A DNA stretch of 64,000 nt from Streptomyces sp. SCL15-4 (GCF_033366695.1 NZ_JAOBTQ010000001.1:7812001-7876000); one strand, 5' to 3'. Shown: positions 50,252 through 60,436, counted from the stretch's first letter. Translations and numbers: made by a program. The notes: generated by a model from the letters alone, not told the origin.

Positions 50252-50512
50252 GAGCGCTCCTTCGTGTACGAGGTGTGCGGAGGGATGGCGGCGCGGACGG
50301 TCGTGAACACGGCCGGCCGGCGCTGTGCGGCGCTCCGTGGCGGTGCCGCCGACAACGAGTTCAGCCGCCGCCGAGTTGGTTAGCAGCCCCTGTTCGTGCA
50401 GGTAATCAATGTGCGGCGGTCCGCCGCGCCGCCTGGCCGCCGCACGGGCCGGGCCCTACCGTGGGAGCGCGGTGCAAGGGGATGGCGCCGGTGCGGTAGA
50501 GGGGGACAGGGG

Positions 50513-53500
50513 ATGGGACGTCCGGAGAACCCGATCGATCCGGAGGCGGGGCCGGTCCAGCGGTTCGCGGTGGGGTTACGGGCCCTGCGGGCGGAGGCCG
50601 GCGGGCCGACGTACCGCTCGATGGCACAGCGCACCCCGTATTCGGCGGCGGCGCTGTCCCAGGCGGCGGCAGGGGAGCGGCTGCCGTCGGCGGACGTGAC
50701 ACGGGCGTACGTCACGGCGTGCGGCGGGGACCCGGACGCGTGGGAGAAACGCCGGCAGGCCGCCGCCGGCGAACTGGCCGCGCTGCCCCGCGAGGACCAG
50801 GACGCGCAGACCTCCCCGTACCGCGGGCTGACCCGGTTCGAGCCGGGCGACGCGGAGGTCTTCTTCGGCCGCGACCAGCTCGTGGCGGACCTGGCCGAGC
50901 TGGTGCGCGGGCACCGGTGCGCGGTGGTGCTCGGACCGTCGGGCAGCGGCAAGTCCTCCTTGCTGCGCGCCGGACTGATACCCCGGCTGCGCCGGACGGC
51001 CGACACCGGCGTACACCTCGCCGCCATCCGGATCCTCACTCCCGGCCCGCACCCGGCGCGCACCCACGCCGAGAAGCTGCGGCCCGCCGGTGACACCGGC
51101 GACACCCTGGTCCTGGTCGACCAGTTCGAAGAGGTCTTCACCCTGTGCCGGGACACGGAGGAACGCGCCCGGTTCGTCGACGCGCTGCTGGCGGCCCGGG
51201 AGCCGGGCAGCCGGCTGCGGGTGGTGCTCGGCGTACGCGCCGACTTCTACGGCCGCTGCCTCGAACACCCCGAACTGGCACGGGTGTTGCGGGACGCCGC
51301 GGTGCCGGTGCCGGCCATGGGCCGCGAGGAGCTGCGCGAGGCCGTCGTCAAGCCGGCCATGGCGCGCGGTCTCACCGTGGAACGGACGCTGACCGCGCAG
51401 CTGGTGGAGGAGGTGGCCGGCGAACCGGGCGGCCTGCCCCTGCTGTCGCACGCGCTGCTGGAGACCTGGCGGCGCCGCTCCGGCCGCACCCTGACCCTGC
51501 GCGCCTACGAGGCGGCCGGCGGAGTACGCGGCGCCATCGCCCAGACCGCGGAGGACCTGTACGCCGGACTCTCCGACAGCCAGGCGCAGTTGGTGCGACG
51601 GATACTGCTGCGCCTGATCGCACCCGGCGAGGGCACCGCCGACACCTGCCGGCCGGTGCGGCGCGCCGAACTGCGCACCACCGACCCGTACGCGGCCGAC
51701 ACCGTCGACAGGGTCCTCGAACGCCTGGCTCGCGCCCGGCTGATCACCCTGGACGGAGACACCGTCCACCTGGCCCACGAGGCACTCATCACCGCCTGGC
51801 CACGGCTGTGGGGCTGGATCGAGGACGACCGGCACCGGCTGCGGGTGCTGCGCCGCCTCACCGAGGCCGCCGAGTCGTGGCGGGAACTGGGCCGGGACGC
51901 GGGCGCGCTGTACCGGGGCGCGCGGCTGGCCGAGGCCGCCGAAGCCTTCGACCCGGCCGACCAGCACCGCGAACTGAGCGCGGTCGAACGGGACTTCCTC
52001 GCCGCGAGCACGGCCTCGCACTCCCGTGAACGCAGGCGGCTGCGCGGGCTGGTCGGGTCGGTGTCCGTGCTGCTGGTGCTGGCCTTGGTGGCCGGCGTCG
52101 TGGCCTGGCAGCAGCACCGTACGAGCGAGCGCCAGCACCTGGCCGCCACCGCCCGTCGCGCGGCCGTCACCGCAGCCGGTCTGCGCACCACCGAACCGGG
52201 GACGGCGCTGCGGCTGAGCGTTGCCGCCTGGCGGCTCAGCCGGACCCCGGAGTCCCGGTCCGCGCTGATCGGCGCACTCGCCCAGCGCGACCTGCCCACG
52301 TTCACGGTGCCCGGGTCCACGGAGATCCGGCAGCTCAGTCCGGACGGGCGGACCCTGTTCGGCCTCGGCGGCGGCAGATTCGTCCGCCGGGACGTGGTGA
52401 CGCACCGGGTGACCGGCAGTGAGCGGGTGCCCGGTGACGACCTCTCCACGGGCACGATCAGCCCCGACGGAAGCCAGGTGGCCGTACCGACCGAGGAGGG
52501 CATGCGGGTCCGGCTGTGGGACACCCGGACCCGCCGCTACCACGGCGGGACCCTCGGCCCCGCCGACGACGAGTTCCTCGTGCCGCCGGACCAATTGCCG
52601 CAGGGCACGGGCCCGGGCGGCGAAGAGGAGGGAACCTGGATCGGCAGTGCGATCAGCGGCAGCCGGGGGTGGTCCGGGTTCAGCTCCAGCGGGCACGCCT
52701 ACTTCGTCGGCACCGGCGACCGCCTGGAGGTGTGGGACGCCGACAGCGCGCACCGCCTGTTCGCCGACACCTCCCACGGGTGGGAGACGGCCGGCGGCGG
52801 AGACATCAGCCCGGACAACCGGCTGCTCGCGGCGTGTGTGCAAGGCGGTGTCGGCGTCTGGGACATGCGGACCCGGCACCGTGCCGACACGGCCTGGCGC
52901 AAGCGGATCGCCTGCGCACCGGACGCGGCGGTCCAGTTCTCGCCCGACGGCCGCGCCCTGGCGATGGCCGACACCACCGGGATACGACGTGTCACGGTCC
53001 GGACCGGGAACAGGCTGCCCCAGCTCGCCCAGGTCGCGCCGCTGAACTACGTGTTCAGCGCGGACGGCACGCTGCTGGCCGGCATCGGCGGCAACGACAT
53101 CCTGCTGTGGCGGCTGGACCACCCCCAAGCCCCCGTGGTCCGCTACCCGCTCACCGACATCCAGCCGGACGACATCCGCATCGACACCGCCGCCCGCGTC
53201 CTGCGCTACACCACCGCGGGTCCGGACGGAACGACCGTCGTGCACGGCATCGACATCGGCAGCGCGCTGGCGCCGCGCTGGAGCGCGCGTGCCGCCGCCG
53301 CGGCGGCCCTCAGCGCCGACGGTTCGGTGCTGGCCGTGCTGGACACCGGGGGCAAGGACCCGGCCCGCCTGCGGGTCCACGACGGGCGGACCGGCCGGCC
53401 GAGGTACACGATCGCCGCCGCCGGGCTGCCCGAGGACTCCGACGCCCTGAGCGTCAGCGACCAGACGGTGGTGTCCCTCAGCGCCGACGGCCGGCGCCTC

Positions 53501-54331
53501 GCCTTCGGTTCGGGATCGGCCGACCAGCCGGATCCGACACGCATCACCGTCTGGGACACCGTCCACAACCGAAAGCTCACCGAACTCAGGCCCTACGGCG
53601 ACGACACGTTCATGACCGGGTGGACGCTCAGCCCCGACGGCCGTGAAGTGCTGACGACCGGCATCGACGACGCGAAGGTGACGGTGTGGAAGGCCGACGG
53701 CGGACGAAAGGCCGGCAGCATCCGCCTTCCGGACGGCGCGGGGGACGGCGGCGAGGGCGACTCCATCGCCTCGCTGTCCGCCGACGGCGGCACCGTGCTG
53801 ACGAGCAGCGGAGCCCTGCTGCCGGCGGACGGTCACGGCCGGCCCCGGAAGACGATGAACTGCTCGTGCATGAGCGCCCTGAGCCCCGACGGCAGACGCG
53901 TCGCCTTCGCGGACATCGAAGGCGGCATCACCTTGTGGGACGTCGAACGGGCCACCTCGCTCGGCGCGTTGCCCGGCGGCTACTTCCGGGGCACCACGGG
54001 CGAACAGGAGGAGGCGACCGCGCTGGTGTTCTCCCCGGACGGCGGCGTGCTGGCCGCGGCCGGATCGCAGGGCACCGTACGGCTGTGGGACGTCGACTCC
54101 CGTCGGCAACTGGGCACCGACCTGCCCACGGCAGGCGACAGGATCCTCGCCCTCGCCTTCACCGGCGACGGCGGCAGCCTGTACGCGGCGGGGGAACACG
54201 TGCCGCTCCAGCGTGTCGTCCTGGACCCGGCGCGGGTGTCGGAGGCGGTGTGCCGCCGGGCCGGCGGAGGGCTGTCCCGGGCGGAATGGCGGATGTACGT
54301 CGCGGACGTGCCTTACCGGCGGGTGTGCTGA
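50513..54331 (+). CDS. HTH-nSTAND-WD40 signalling ATPase
   Basis: A 1272-residue protein. Order: N-terminal XRE-like HTH (about 15-75), linker, nSTAND1-type P-loop NTPase with Walker A GPSGSGKSSLL at 141-151 and Walker B DTLVLVDQFEEVF near 199-210, winged-helix part with VHLAHEALITAWPRLWGW near residue 425, one transmembrane helix (about 511-530, VSVLLVLALVAGVVAW) and a C-terminal WD40 propeller region (about 600-1240; repeats such as LSPDGREVLTTGID and LLWRLDHP). STAND ATPases are switch proteins that oligomerise on ligand binding; this class is common in Streptomyces. Divergent from the 48-residue-peptide operon. Role unknown; signalling or defence. Confidence 0.9.
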   Translation: MGRPENPIDPEAGPVQRFAVGLRALRAEAGGPTYRSMAQRTPYSAAALSQAAAGERLPSADVTRAYVTACGGDPDAWEKRRQAAAGELAALPREDQDAQTSPYRGLTRFEPGDAEVFFGRDQLVADLAELVRGHRCAVVLGPSGSGKSSLLRAGLIPRLRRTADTGVHLAAIRILTPGPHPARTHAEKLRPAGDTGDTLVLVDQFEEVFTLCRDTEERARFVDALLAAREPGSRLRVVLGVRADFYGRCLEHPELARVLRDAAVPVPAMGREELREAVVKPAMARGLTVERTLTAQLVEEVAGEPGGLPLLSHALLETWRRRSGRTLTLRAYEAAGGVRGAIAQTAEDLYAGLSDSQAQLVRRILLRLIAPGEGTADTCRPVRRAELRTTDPYAADTVDRVLERLARARLITLDGDTVHLAHEALITAWPRLWGWIEDDRHRLRVLRRLTEAAESWRELGRDAGALYRGARLAEAAEAFDPADQHRELSAVERDFLAASTASHSRERRRLRGLVGSVSVLLVLALVAGVVAWQQHRTSERQHLAATARRAAVTAAGLRTTEPGTALRLSVAAWRLSRTPESRSALIGALAQRDLPTFTVPGSTEIRQLSPDGRTLFGLGGGRFVRRDVVTHRVTGSERVPGDDLSTGTISPDGSQVAVPTEEGMRVRLWDTRTRRYHGGTLGPADDEFLVPPDQLPQGTGPGGEEEGTWIGSAISGSRGWSGFSSSGHAYFVGTGDRLEVWDADSAHRLFADTSHGWETAGGGDISPDNRLLAACVQGGVGVWDMRTRHRADTAWRKRIACAPDAAVQFSPDGRALAMADTTGIRRVTVRTGNRLPQLAQVAPLNYVFSADGTLLAGIGGNDILLWRLDHPQAPVVRYPLTDIQPDDIRIDTAARVLRYTTAGPDGTTVVHGIDIGSALAPRWSARAAAAAALSADGSVLAVLDTGGKDPARLRVHDGRTGRPRYTIAAAGLPEDSDALSVSDQTVVSLSADGRRLAFGSGSADQPDPTRITVWDTVHNRKLTELRPYGDDTFMTGWTLSPDGREVLTTGIDDAKVTVWKADGGRKAGSIRLPDGAGDGGEGDSIASLSADGGTVLTSSGALLPADGHGRPRKTMNCSCMSALSPDGRRVAFADIEGGITLWDVERATSLGALPGGYFRGTTGEQEEATALVFSPDGGVLAAAGSQGTVRLWDVDSRRQLGTDLPTAGDRILALAFTGDGGSLYAAGEHVPLQRVVLDPARVSEAVCRRAGGGLSRAEWRMYVADVPYRRVC

Positions 54332-54391
54332 GGAGTGCTGCGAGGGCTGTGCCGACGGGTGCGGCGAGGACTGTGCCGGCGGTGCCCGAGG

Positions 54392-55303
54392 TCAGGTGTC
54401 GGTGCGGGCGCCGCGGGTGGCGCCCGCCGACGCGGCCACCACGCACAGTACGGCGATCCACTGCGTCCAGTGCAGCGACTCCTCGAGGACGACCAGGCCG
54501 ATGAGGGCCGCCATCGCCGGTTCGAGGCTCATCAGGATGCCGAACACGTGCGGAGGGACCTTGCGGAGCGCTTCCAGATCCAGCGAATAGGGGATCACCG
54601 ACGACAACAGCGCCACGCCGAGCCCCGCGAGCAGGACCCACGGCTGGAGCAGCGCCGTACCGCTGTCGGCCACGCCGAACGGCACGGCGATCAGTGCGGC
54701 GACGGCCATGCCCAGGGCCAGGCCGTCGCCTTCCGACGTATGGCGGCCCAGCGCGGCACCGACCAGGATGTACAGACCCCAGCACGTGCCCGCGGCGAGG
54801 GCGAACAGCAGGCCGAGAAGGTCGAGGTCGCCGCCGCCCTCCATCAGCAGGACCACGCCGCCGGCCGCGAGCACCGCCCACACGGCGTCCGGCCAGCGCC
54901 TGGACCCGGCCAGGGCCACCGCCAGCGGCCCGAGGAACTCGGTGGTCACCGCGATCCCCAGCGGGATCCGGGACAGCGCCAGATAGAAGCACAGGTTCAT
55001 CAGGCCGAGCGTCACGCCGTAACCGAGGACCACCGTCCATGTGCGGCGGGGCATGCGCGGCGAGGGCCGCCACAGCAGCACGAGCACCGCCGCCGCGAAG
55101 AACAGGCGCAGCGCGACGGTCCCGAAGCTGCCCACCGCGTCGAACAGGTGCTTGGCCAGCGCCGAGCCCACCTGGACGCTGACGATGCCGAGCAGGACCA
55201 GTGCCGTGGGCGGAATCGCGTCGAAGCCGCGTCCGGCCAGCGCGGTCAGGGAGGAGCGGGGGGACGGACCGCGTTCCGCTCTGTCGACGTTCATGGTGGC
55301 CAC
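54392..55303 (-). CDS. EamA family transporter (RhtA-like)
   Basis: A 303-residue ten-helix drug/metabolite transporter. Seen: LVLLGIVSVQVGSALAKHLF, FYLALSRIPLGIAVTTEFLG (the loop typical of RhtA threonine/homoserine exporters), LLFALAAGTCWGLYILVG and VIPYSLDLEALRKVP, ending with IGLVVLEESLHWTQWIAVL. Start may be either MATM or the internal MNVDRA. Monocistronic. Substrate probably small amino-acid-like metabolites. Confidence 0.9.
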   Translation of the reverse strand: MATMNVDRAERGPSPRSSLTALAGRGFDAIPPTALVLLGIVSVQVGSALAKHLFDAVGSFGTVALRLFFAAAVLVLLWRPSPRMPRRTWTVVLGYGVTLGLMNLCFYLALSRIPLGIAVTTEFLGPLAVALAGSRRWPDAVWAVLAAGGVVLLMEGGGDLDLLGLLFALAAGTCWGLYILVGAALGRHTSEGDGLALGMAVAALIAVPFGVADSGTALLQPWVLLAGLGVALLSSVIPYSLDLEALRKVPPHVFGILMSLEPAMAALIGLVVLEESLHWTQWIAVLCVVAASAGATRGARTDT

Positions 55304-55414
55304 GCGTGGATTATCGACGACCGGGCGCCGCGCGGCACTTGATTTATTCGGGCGGCCGGCCGCGCGGGAGTGCGGAGCGCCGCGGCCACCGGCTTCTTTC
55401 CCGCCTGCCGGGGC

Positions 55415-55780
55415 TCAGGAAAGGAACTTGGCGGACTTCTCGGCGAGTACGGCGGCGAAGAACACGGGAGCCTCCTCGCCGAGCATCCGGTACAGCGCCA
55501 CCAGGCTGGTGATCGCGGTGTCGGCGACCTCCTCCTGCACGTGCCGCCATGTGTGGCTGCGGCCCTTCCGGGGGTTGGTGCCCCAGACACCGATCACGGC
55601 CTGCGCGGTCTCGCCCGCCTCCTCGGAGATCTTGAGCGCCTGCAGCATCCACTGCTGCTCCGGAGTCATCCCGCGCGCGGTGTCCAGAGTGGTGAACAGC
55701 GCGGCGAGACGGCCGATGTCGTCCCACTGGTGTGCGTGCAAGGGCGTGCCTTCGGAGCCCGCCTGGCCGGGGATGCTCAT
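55415..55780 (-). CDS. MazG-like nucleotide pyrophosphohydrolase
   Basis: A 121-residue all-helical protein. Seen: LQALKISEEAGETAQAVIGV and HVQEEVADTAITSLVAL, the paired EExxE...ExxD metal-binding motifs of the MazG/all-alpha NTP pyrophosphatase fold, hydrolysing (d)NTPs to NMP and PPi. Length fits the single-domain actinomycete MazG-like group. Confidence 0.85.
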   Translation of the reverse strand: MSIPGQAGSEGTPLHAHQWDDIGRLAALFTTLDTARGMTPEQQWMLQALKISEEAGETAQAVIGVWGTNPRKGRSHTWRHVQEEVADTAITSLVALYRMLGEEAPVFFAAVLAEKSAKFLS

Positions 55781-55969
55781 CGGGGTCGTTCTCCTTCGGG
55801 TTCCGCCGGCCGCGAGACTTCCTCGCCCCGGTGGCCGGTCCGGCCGCGTTCATCATCGCGGGCGGCGCCACTCCTGAGGCTTCGATCGCCCCAACTGTCC
55901 CTCGTACGAGCGGCGGTTGACCCGGAGCCGCACCGCTCCGCGAGATCCCGCCGCTTCAGTCACCCGAAG

Positions 55970-55996
55970 TGCGTCACCGGTTTGACAGGTGACGCA
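55970..55996 (+). promoter_or_regulatory. Operator overlapping a TTGACA promoter
   Basis: TGCGTCACC (55970-55978) and GGTGACGCA (55988-55996), perfect 9-base arms with a 9-base centre that contains a -35 TTGACA at 55982-55987. It lies 46 bases before the Tat hydrolase gene; no regulator gene is adjacent, so the binding protein is unknown. Confidence 0.75.
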
Positions 55997-56042
55997 AGGC
56001 GTGTGAAGCTCGGGGAGCGAACACGCGACGGAGGGGTTTCTC

Positions 56043-57095
56043 ATGCTCGACAGGCGTACGTTCACCAAGGCCGCCGGCTGGGGCGCGGGCGCGGCGGCGG
56101 TCTCGCCGGCCGGCGCGCAGTCCACCGCCTCCGCCGCGACGGCCTCGCCCCCTCGCGCCGGCGCACCTGCCCTCAGCCCCGGCACCCCCACCGCATTCCG
56201 CACGCTCAAGCAGGTCAGGGCCGGCGTCCTCGACATCGGTTACGCCGAGGCGGGCCCCGCCCACGGCCCGGTCGTCGTGTGCCTGCACGGCTGGCCGTAC
56301 GACATCCACAGCTATGTCGACGTCGCGCCGCTCCTGGCCGGCCTGGGGTACCGCGTCGTCGTTCCCTATCTGCGCGGCCACGGCAGCACACGTTTCCTGT
56401 CCCGCCGCACCCCCCGCACCGCCGAGCAGTCCGCCGTCGCGCTCGACATCGTCGCCCTGATGGACGCCCTCAAGATCGACAAAGCGGTGCTCGCCGGGTT
56501 CGACTGGGGCTCGCGCACCGCCGACATCATCGCGGCCCTGTGGCCCGAACGCGTCAAAGCCCTCGTCTCGACCGGCGGTTACCTCATCACCGACGTCAAG
56601 GCGCAGCAGAATCCCGCCGCCGCGTCCGTCGAGCACAACTGGTGGTACCAGTGGTACTTCGCCACCGAGCGCGGCAAGAAGGCGATGGAGAACGTCGACG
56701 AACGCATCGCCCTGTGCCGTTACGTGTGGACGCTCGTCTCGCCCAACTGGGACTTCGACGACGCCACCTTCCAGCGCACCGCCCGCGCCTTCGAGAACCC
56801 GGACTACGCCGCCGTCGTGCTGTACAACTACCGCTGGCGCATCGGCCTGATCGAGAGCGACCGCCGCTACAGCCGCTACGAGACGCGGCTCGCCGCCCGG
56901 CCGCCCGTCCACGTTCCCACGATCACCCTCGACCCGGCCCTCGACCCCTTCACACCGGCCGGCGACGGCTCCGCCTACCGCGAGCACTTCACGGGCCCCT
57001 ACGAGCACCGCACCCTCGCGGACGTCGGCCACAACCTGCCGCAGGAGGCACCGGCCGCCTTCGCGCAGGCCGTCGTCGACGCCGACCGCCTGTGA
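56043..57095 (+). CDS. Tat-exported alpha/beta hydrolase (epoxide-hydrolase-like)
   Basis: A 350-residue secreted hydrolase. Twin-arginine signal (MLDRRTFTKAAGWGAGAAAV), then HGWPYDIHSYVDVAPLLAG (HGWP oxyanion motif), LRGHGSTRFLS, the elbow VLAGFDWGSRTADII with Asp nucleophile, and catalytic His in LADVGHNLPQEAP. Asp in the elbow places it with epoxide hydrolases/dehalogenases. Transcribed from a promoter with a strong inverted repeat. Substrate unknown. Confidence 0.88.
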   Translation: MLDRRTFTKAAGWGAGAAAVSPAGAQSTASAATASPPRAGAPALSPGTPTAFRTLKQVRAGVLDIGYAEAGPAHGPVVVCLHGWPYDIHSYVDVAPLLAGLGYRVVVPYLRGHGSTRFLSRRTPRTAEQSAVALDIVALMDALKIDKAVLAGFDWGSRTADIIAALWPERVKALVSTGGYLITDVKAQQNPAAASVEHNWWYQWYFATERGKKAMENVDERIALCRYVWTLVSPNWDFDDATFQRTARAFENPDYAAVVLYNYRWRIGLIESDRRYSRYETRLAARPPVHVPTITLDPALDPFTPAGDGSAYREHFTGPYEHRTLADVGHNLPQEAPAAFAQAVVDADRL

Positions 57096-57213
57096 GGGAG
57101 CGCCGCCCGGGCGCGGCCGGCGCAGGCGGACCGATCCCGCCCCGGCCGGGCCGTCACGGGCCCGGAGTCCGTCCCGCCTGGCAGAAGAAGACCGACGAAG
57201 CGGAGTACGTGTC

Positions 57214-57411
57214 ATGAAAGAGGAACAACTCGCGGCGGACGCCGCCGCGGCAGCCGTGCGGCGCGCACGCTACGGCAGGCTACCCGAGCGCGTGCGCTTG
57301 GAGGACATGACCGAAGCGGCCGAGAGCACGCCGGCTCGGTCCGCTGCCCCGTACGACGCCGAGGGCTCGTGGAAGCACTACCCGTGCCTCGCCCTCGACC
57401 TGGGGCTGTAG
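57214..57411 (+). CDS. Small conserved-looking actinomycete protein, 65 residues
   Basis: Starts MKEEQLAADAAAAAVRRARY, contains LPERVRLEDMTEAAESTP and ends DAEGSWKHYPCLALDLGL. Small proteins with this layout (LPERVxxEDxTE) are frequent in Streptomyces. GGAG lies before the ATG. Soluble, helical N-terminus. Function unknown; it follows the Tat hydrolase gene by 118 bases. Confidence 0.7.
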   Translation: MKEEQLAADAAAAAVRRARYGRLPERVRLEDMTEAAESTPARSAAPYDAEGSWKHYPCLALDLGL

Positions 57412-57559
57412 GCGGCCTCCGACTCGCTCGGCGAACCCGGGGGAGCGGCCCGTCGCGCGAGGCCCGCAAGGGCGCCCGCGCCCGCCGGGCCGCCTCCCGG
57501 CCGCGACGGGCGCCGTCTTCCTCCGGGCGCGGTAGGCCGCCGCCTTGATCCTGTTCCCG

Positions 57560-58112
57560 CAGGACTCCAGTCCTCGCCGAGGCGGGGGTCGGTGACCAGT
57601 CGGTACACCTCGAAGCGGGCCGAGCGCCGGGCGCGGCCGTGGGCGACCAGCAGCAGGAGGCCGCCGAAGTCCACCGGTACGTCGTACAGCCTGTGCCGGG
57701 CTTCCCCCGGTCCAGGCTGTTGGCCGGCTCGTCGAGCAGCAGGACGTCCGGGCGCTTGAGCAGCCGGGCGGCCGGACCGAGGCAGACGACCCGGCCGCCG
57801 CTGAGCGTGCCCAGCCTGCGGTCGAGGGCGGGACCGGCCAGGCCGAGGCGGTCGAGCCGGGCGCGGGCGCGCTCCTCGAGGTCCCAGTCGTCACCGATGG
57901 CGGTGAAGTGCTCCTCGCTCACGTCCCCGGACTCGACGGCGTCCAGGGCGCGGATCACCTCGGCCGCGCCGAGCACCTCGGCGACGGTGAGGTCACCGGT
58001 CAGGGGGAGGGTCTGCGGCAGACGGCCGAGGGCGCCGCCGACGGACACCGACCCGGCGCCGGGCCGCAGTTCGCCGGCGATCGGCTTGAGCAGGGTGCTC
58101 TCTCCGGAGCCG
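57560..58112 (-). pseudogene. ABC-F type ATPase remnant, cut at Walker A
   Basis: The sequence begins directly after the stop of the alpha-hydroxy acid oxidase gene with GSGESTLLKPIAGELRPGAG, the end of a Walker A (K changed to E). It continues SVGGALGRLPQTLPLTGDLT, the ABC signature GTLSGGRVVCLGPAA and Walker B PDVLLLDEPANSLDRGK. It then changes frame (VDFGGLLLLVAHGRARRSAR). The N-terminal ATPase half, and the start of this one, are missing. Family resemblance is to ABC-F proteins, which act on ribosomes and often confer antibiotic resistance. Confidence 0.8.
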
Positions 58113-59273
58113 TCAGCGGACGCGGCGCAGGGCGTCGGGGGTGAGGTCGGCGAGGGTGGGGTAACCGTCGACGGCCATGAGGAGGTCGGCTTCGGCGAGC
58201 AGGGCGCGCAGGACGTGGGTGATGCCGTCGGTGCCGGCGAGGGCCGCGCCGTAGGCATAGGGGCGGCCGATGCCGACGGCCGTGGCGCCCAGGGCGATGG
58301 CCTTGACGACATCGGCGCCGGTGCGTACGCCGGAGTCGAACAGGACGGGCAGGCCGTCGGCGGCCTCCACCACGCCGGGCAGCGCGTCGAGCGCGGGAAG
58401 GCCGCCGTTGGCCTGCCGGCCGCCGTGGTTGGAGCAGTAGACGCCGTCCACGCCGCCGTCCCTGGCGCGCCGGACGTCGTCGGGATGGCAGATGCCCTTG
58501 AGGATCAGCGGCAGATCGGTCATCGACCGCAGCCAGGGCAGGTCGTCCCAGGTGAGAGGGTTGCCGAAGATCTGCGCCCAGTGCATCACGGCGGCCGCCG
58601 GGTCGTCCTCCGGCGACTTGGCGAGCCGGGAGCGGAAGACGGGGTCGGAGAAGTAGTTGGCCAGGCAATGGCCGCGCAGCTGGGGAAAGTTGCTGTCCGT
58701 CAGGTCGCGCGGTCGCCAGCCGGGAATCCAGGTGTCGAGGGTGACCACGATGCCCTTGAACCCGGCGGCCTCCGCCCGGCGCACCAGGCTCTCGGCCACC
58801 TCCCGGTCGGCCGGGGTGTAGAGCTGGAAGAAGCCGGGTGTGTCACCGAACTCCGGGGCCACGTCCTCCATCGGGTCGACCGTGAGGGTGGAGGCGACCA
58901 TGGGCACGCCGGTACGGGCGGCGGCGCGCGCGGCGGCGAGGTCGCCGTGGCCGTCCTGGGTGCACAGCCCGATCACACCGACCGGCGCCATGAACAGCGG
59001 CGTGGCCAGGCGCAGCCCGAACAGGTCCACGGACAGGTCGCGCCGGGTGGGGCTGACCATCATCCGCGGGACCAGTCCCCATCCCTCGAACGCGGTGACG
59101 TTCGCCCGCTGGGTGTGCTCGTCGCCGGCGCCTCCGGCCACGTACGAGCGGACCGACGGCGGCATCGCCGCCTGGGCCGGCGGTTCGAGGTCCGCGTAGG
59201 TCATCGGCAGGCTGGGCAGCACTCCGCGCAGCCCGTCGAGATAGATCTCGTACTGGTAGTCCGCGTAGGTCAT
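58113..59273 (-). CDS. FMN-dependent alpha-hydroxy acid oxidase (lactate monooxygenase-like)
   Basis: A 386-residue TIM-barrel flavoenzyme. Seen: [56 protein letters not shown], the Lys in [12 protein letters not shown], and the catalytic His in [20 protein letters not shown], followed by [16 protein letters not shown]. It oxidises L-lactate or a related 2-hydroxy acid; the large loop and length are closest to lactate 2-monooxygenase. Divergent from an Lrp-type regulator. Its stop abuts the ABC-F remnant, so the C-terminus (ALRRVR) could itself have been altered by the deletion. Confidence 0.9.
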   Translation of the reverse strand: MTYADYQYEIYLDGLRGVLPSLPMTYADLEPPAQAAMPPSVRSYVAGGAGDEHTQRANVTAFEGWGLVPRMMVSPTRRDLSVDLFGLRLATPLFMAPVGVIGLCTQDGHGDLAAARAAARTGVPMVASTLTVDPMEDVAPEFGDTPGFFQLYTPADREVAESLVRRAEAAGFKGIVVTLDTWIPGWRPRDLTDSNFPQLRGHCLANYFSDPVFRSRLAKSPEDDPAAAVMHWAQIFGNPLTWDDLPWLRSMTDLPLILKGICHPDDVRRARDGGVDGVYCSNHGGRQANGGLPALDALPGVVEAADGLPVLFDSGVRTGADVVKAIALGATAVGIGRPYAYGAALAGTDGITHVLRALLAEADLLMAVDGYPTLADLTPDALRRVR

Positions 59274-59392
59274 CGATTCCGCTCCCCGCTGCTTCGCTGT
59301 TTGCCGGTACGGCCCGTCGGCGCGGGCTTCGAGCCCTACAGTGGGAGCAGCAGCCCCGCACGCCCACGAAACGCAGGATTCTCGCCACACAG

Positions 59393-60436
59393 ATGCCCCG
59401 GACGCAGGAATCGGCGAAGCCGCTCAGCGAGGACGACCTGGCGCTGGTCCATGCCCTCCAGCTCCGGCCCAGAGCGTCCTGGACCGAACTCGGCCGGGCC
59501 CTCGGCGTGGACCCGGTCACCGTCGCCCGTCGCTTCCGGCGCCTCGCCGGGCACGGCACGGTCTGGGTGGGTCTCTCACCCGGCCCGCGGCTGCTCGACC
59601 GGCTGTGCCTCGCCTTCGTCCGGATCGACTGCGCTCCGGGGGCCACCGCCCAGGCGGTCGAGGCGCTCGGCAGGCACCCGCACATGGTGACCATCGAACG
59701 TGCCGCGGCGGACCACGACATCCTCGCGACCGTCGCCACCGACGGCCTGCCCGCGCTGGCGCGCTACACCCTCGACCTGCTCCCACGGGTCCCCGGTGTC
59801 ACCGCGGTGCACGCCAGGATCGTCACCCATATGTTCACCGAGGGCGGCCGCTGGCGCATCGCCGCGCTCGACCCCGGCCAGCGCACCCGGCTGACCGCAC
59901 CGCCGGCCGTCCGGCCGTCCCGCGGCGGACACCGCGAGATCACCCCGTTCGACCGGGCCATGCTCAGCCGGCTGGGGTACGACGGCCGCGCCTCCTACCA
60001 GAGCCTGGCCACCCACCTGGGCGTCAGCCTGTCCACCGTCAAACGCCGGGTGGAGCAGCTGGTCCGCCTCGACCTCCTGCGCTTCCGCTGCGACTTCGCC
60101 CGTCCCCTCGGCGGCTGGCCGGTCGCCGTCACCTTCTGGGCCAAGGTCCCGCCGACCGACCTTCCCGAGGTCGGCCACGCGCTCGTCCGCCGGCCCGAGA
60201 CCCGCAACTGCGCCGCGATCAGCGGTCCGCACAACCTCGTCCTCCAGGCCGTCCTGCACTCCGTGGACGACGTCCCGCGCCTGGAGACCCGACTCGCGGA
60301 CGCCCACCCGGGCCTGGACATCGTCGACCGCGTCATCACCCTGCGCCACGACAAACTCCTCGGCCACCTCCTCGACCCCGACGGCCGCTCCGCCGGGATC
60401 GTCCCGCCCGACGTCTGGGCCGAGCCGCGACTCTGA
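59393..60436 (+). CDS. Lrp/AsnC family regulator, two HTH-RAM units
   Basis: A 347-residue duplicated Lrp/AsnC protein. First unit: [20 protein letters not shown] and [20 protein letters not shown] with a ligand domain; second unit from about residue 180: [20 protein letters not shown] and [20 protein letters not shown]. Fused double-unit Lrp proteins are typical of actinomycetes. Divergent from the alpha-hydroxy acid oxidase (120-base gap), which it probably controls in response to an amino or hydroxy acid. Confidence 0.9.
   Translation: MPRTQESAKPLSEDDLALVHALQLRPRASWTELGRALGVDPVTVARRFRRLAGHGTVWVGLSPGPRLLDRLCLAFVRIDCAPGATAQAVEALGRHPHMVTIERAAADHDILATVATDGLPALARYTLDLLPRVPGVTAVHARIVTHMFTEGGRWRIAALDPGQRTRLTAPPAVRPSRGGHREITPFDRAMLSRLGYDGRASYQSLATHLGVSLSTVKRRVEQLVRLDLLRFRCDFARPLGGWPVAVTFWAKVPPTDLPEVGHALVRRPETRNCAAISGPHNLVLQAVLHSVDDVPRLETRLADAHPGLDIVDRVITLRHDKLLGHLLDPDGRSAGIVPPDVWAEPRL

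Noticed and set aside
50576..54199. A 1207-codon minus-strand frame opposite the nSTAND gene
   Set aside because: Pure shadow of the long plus-strand gene; no motifs or ribosome site.
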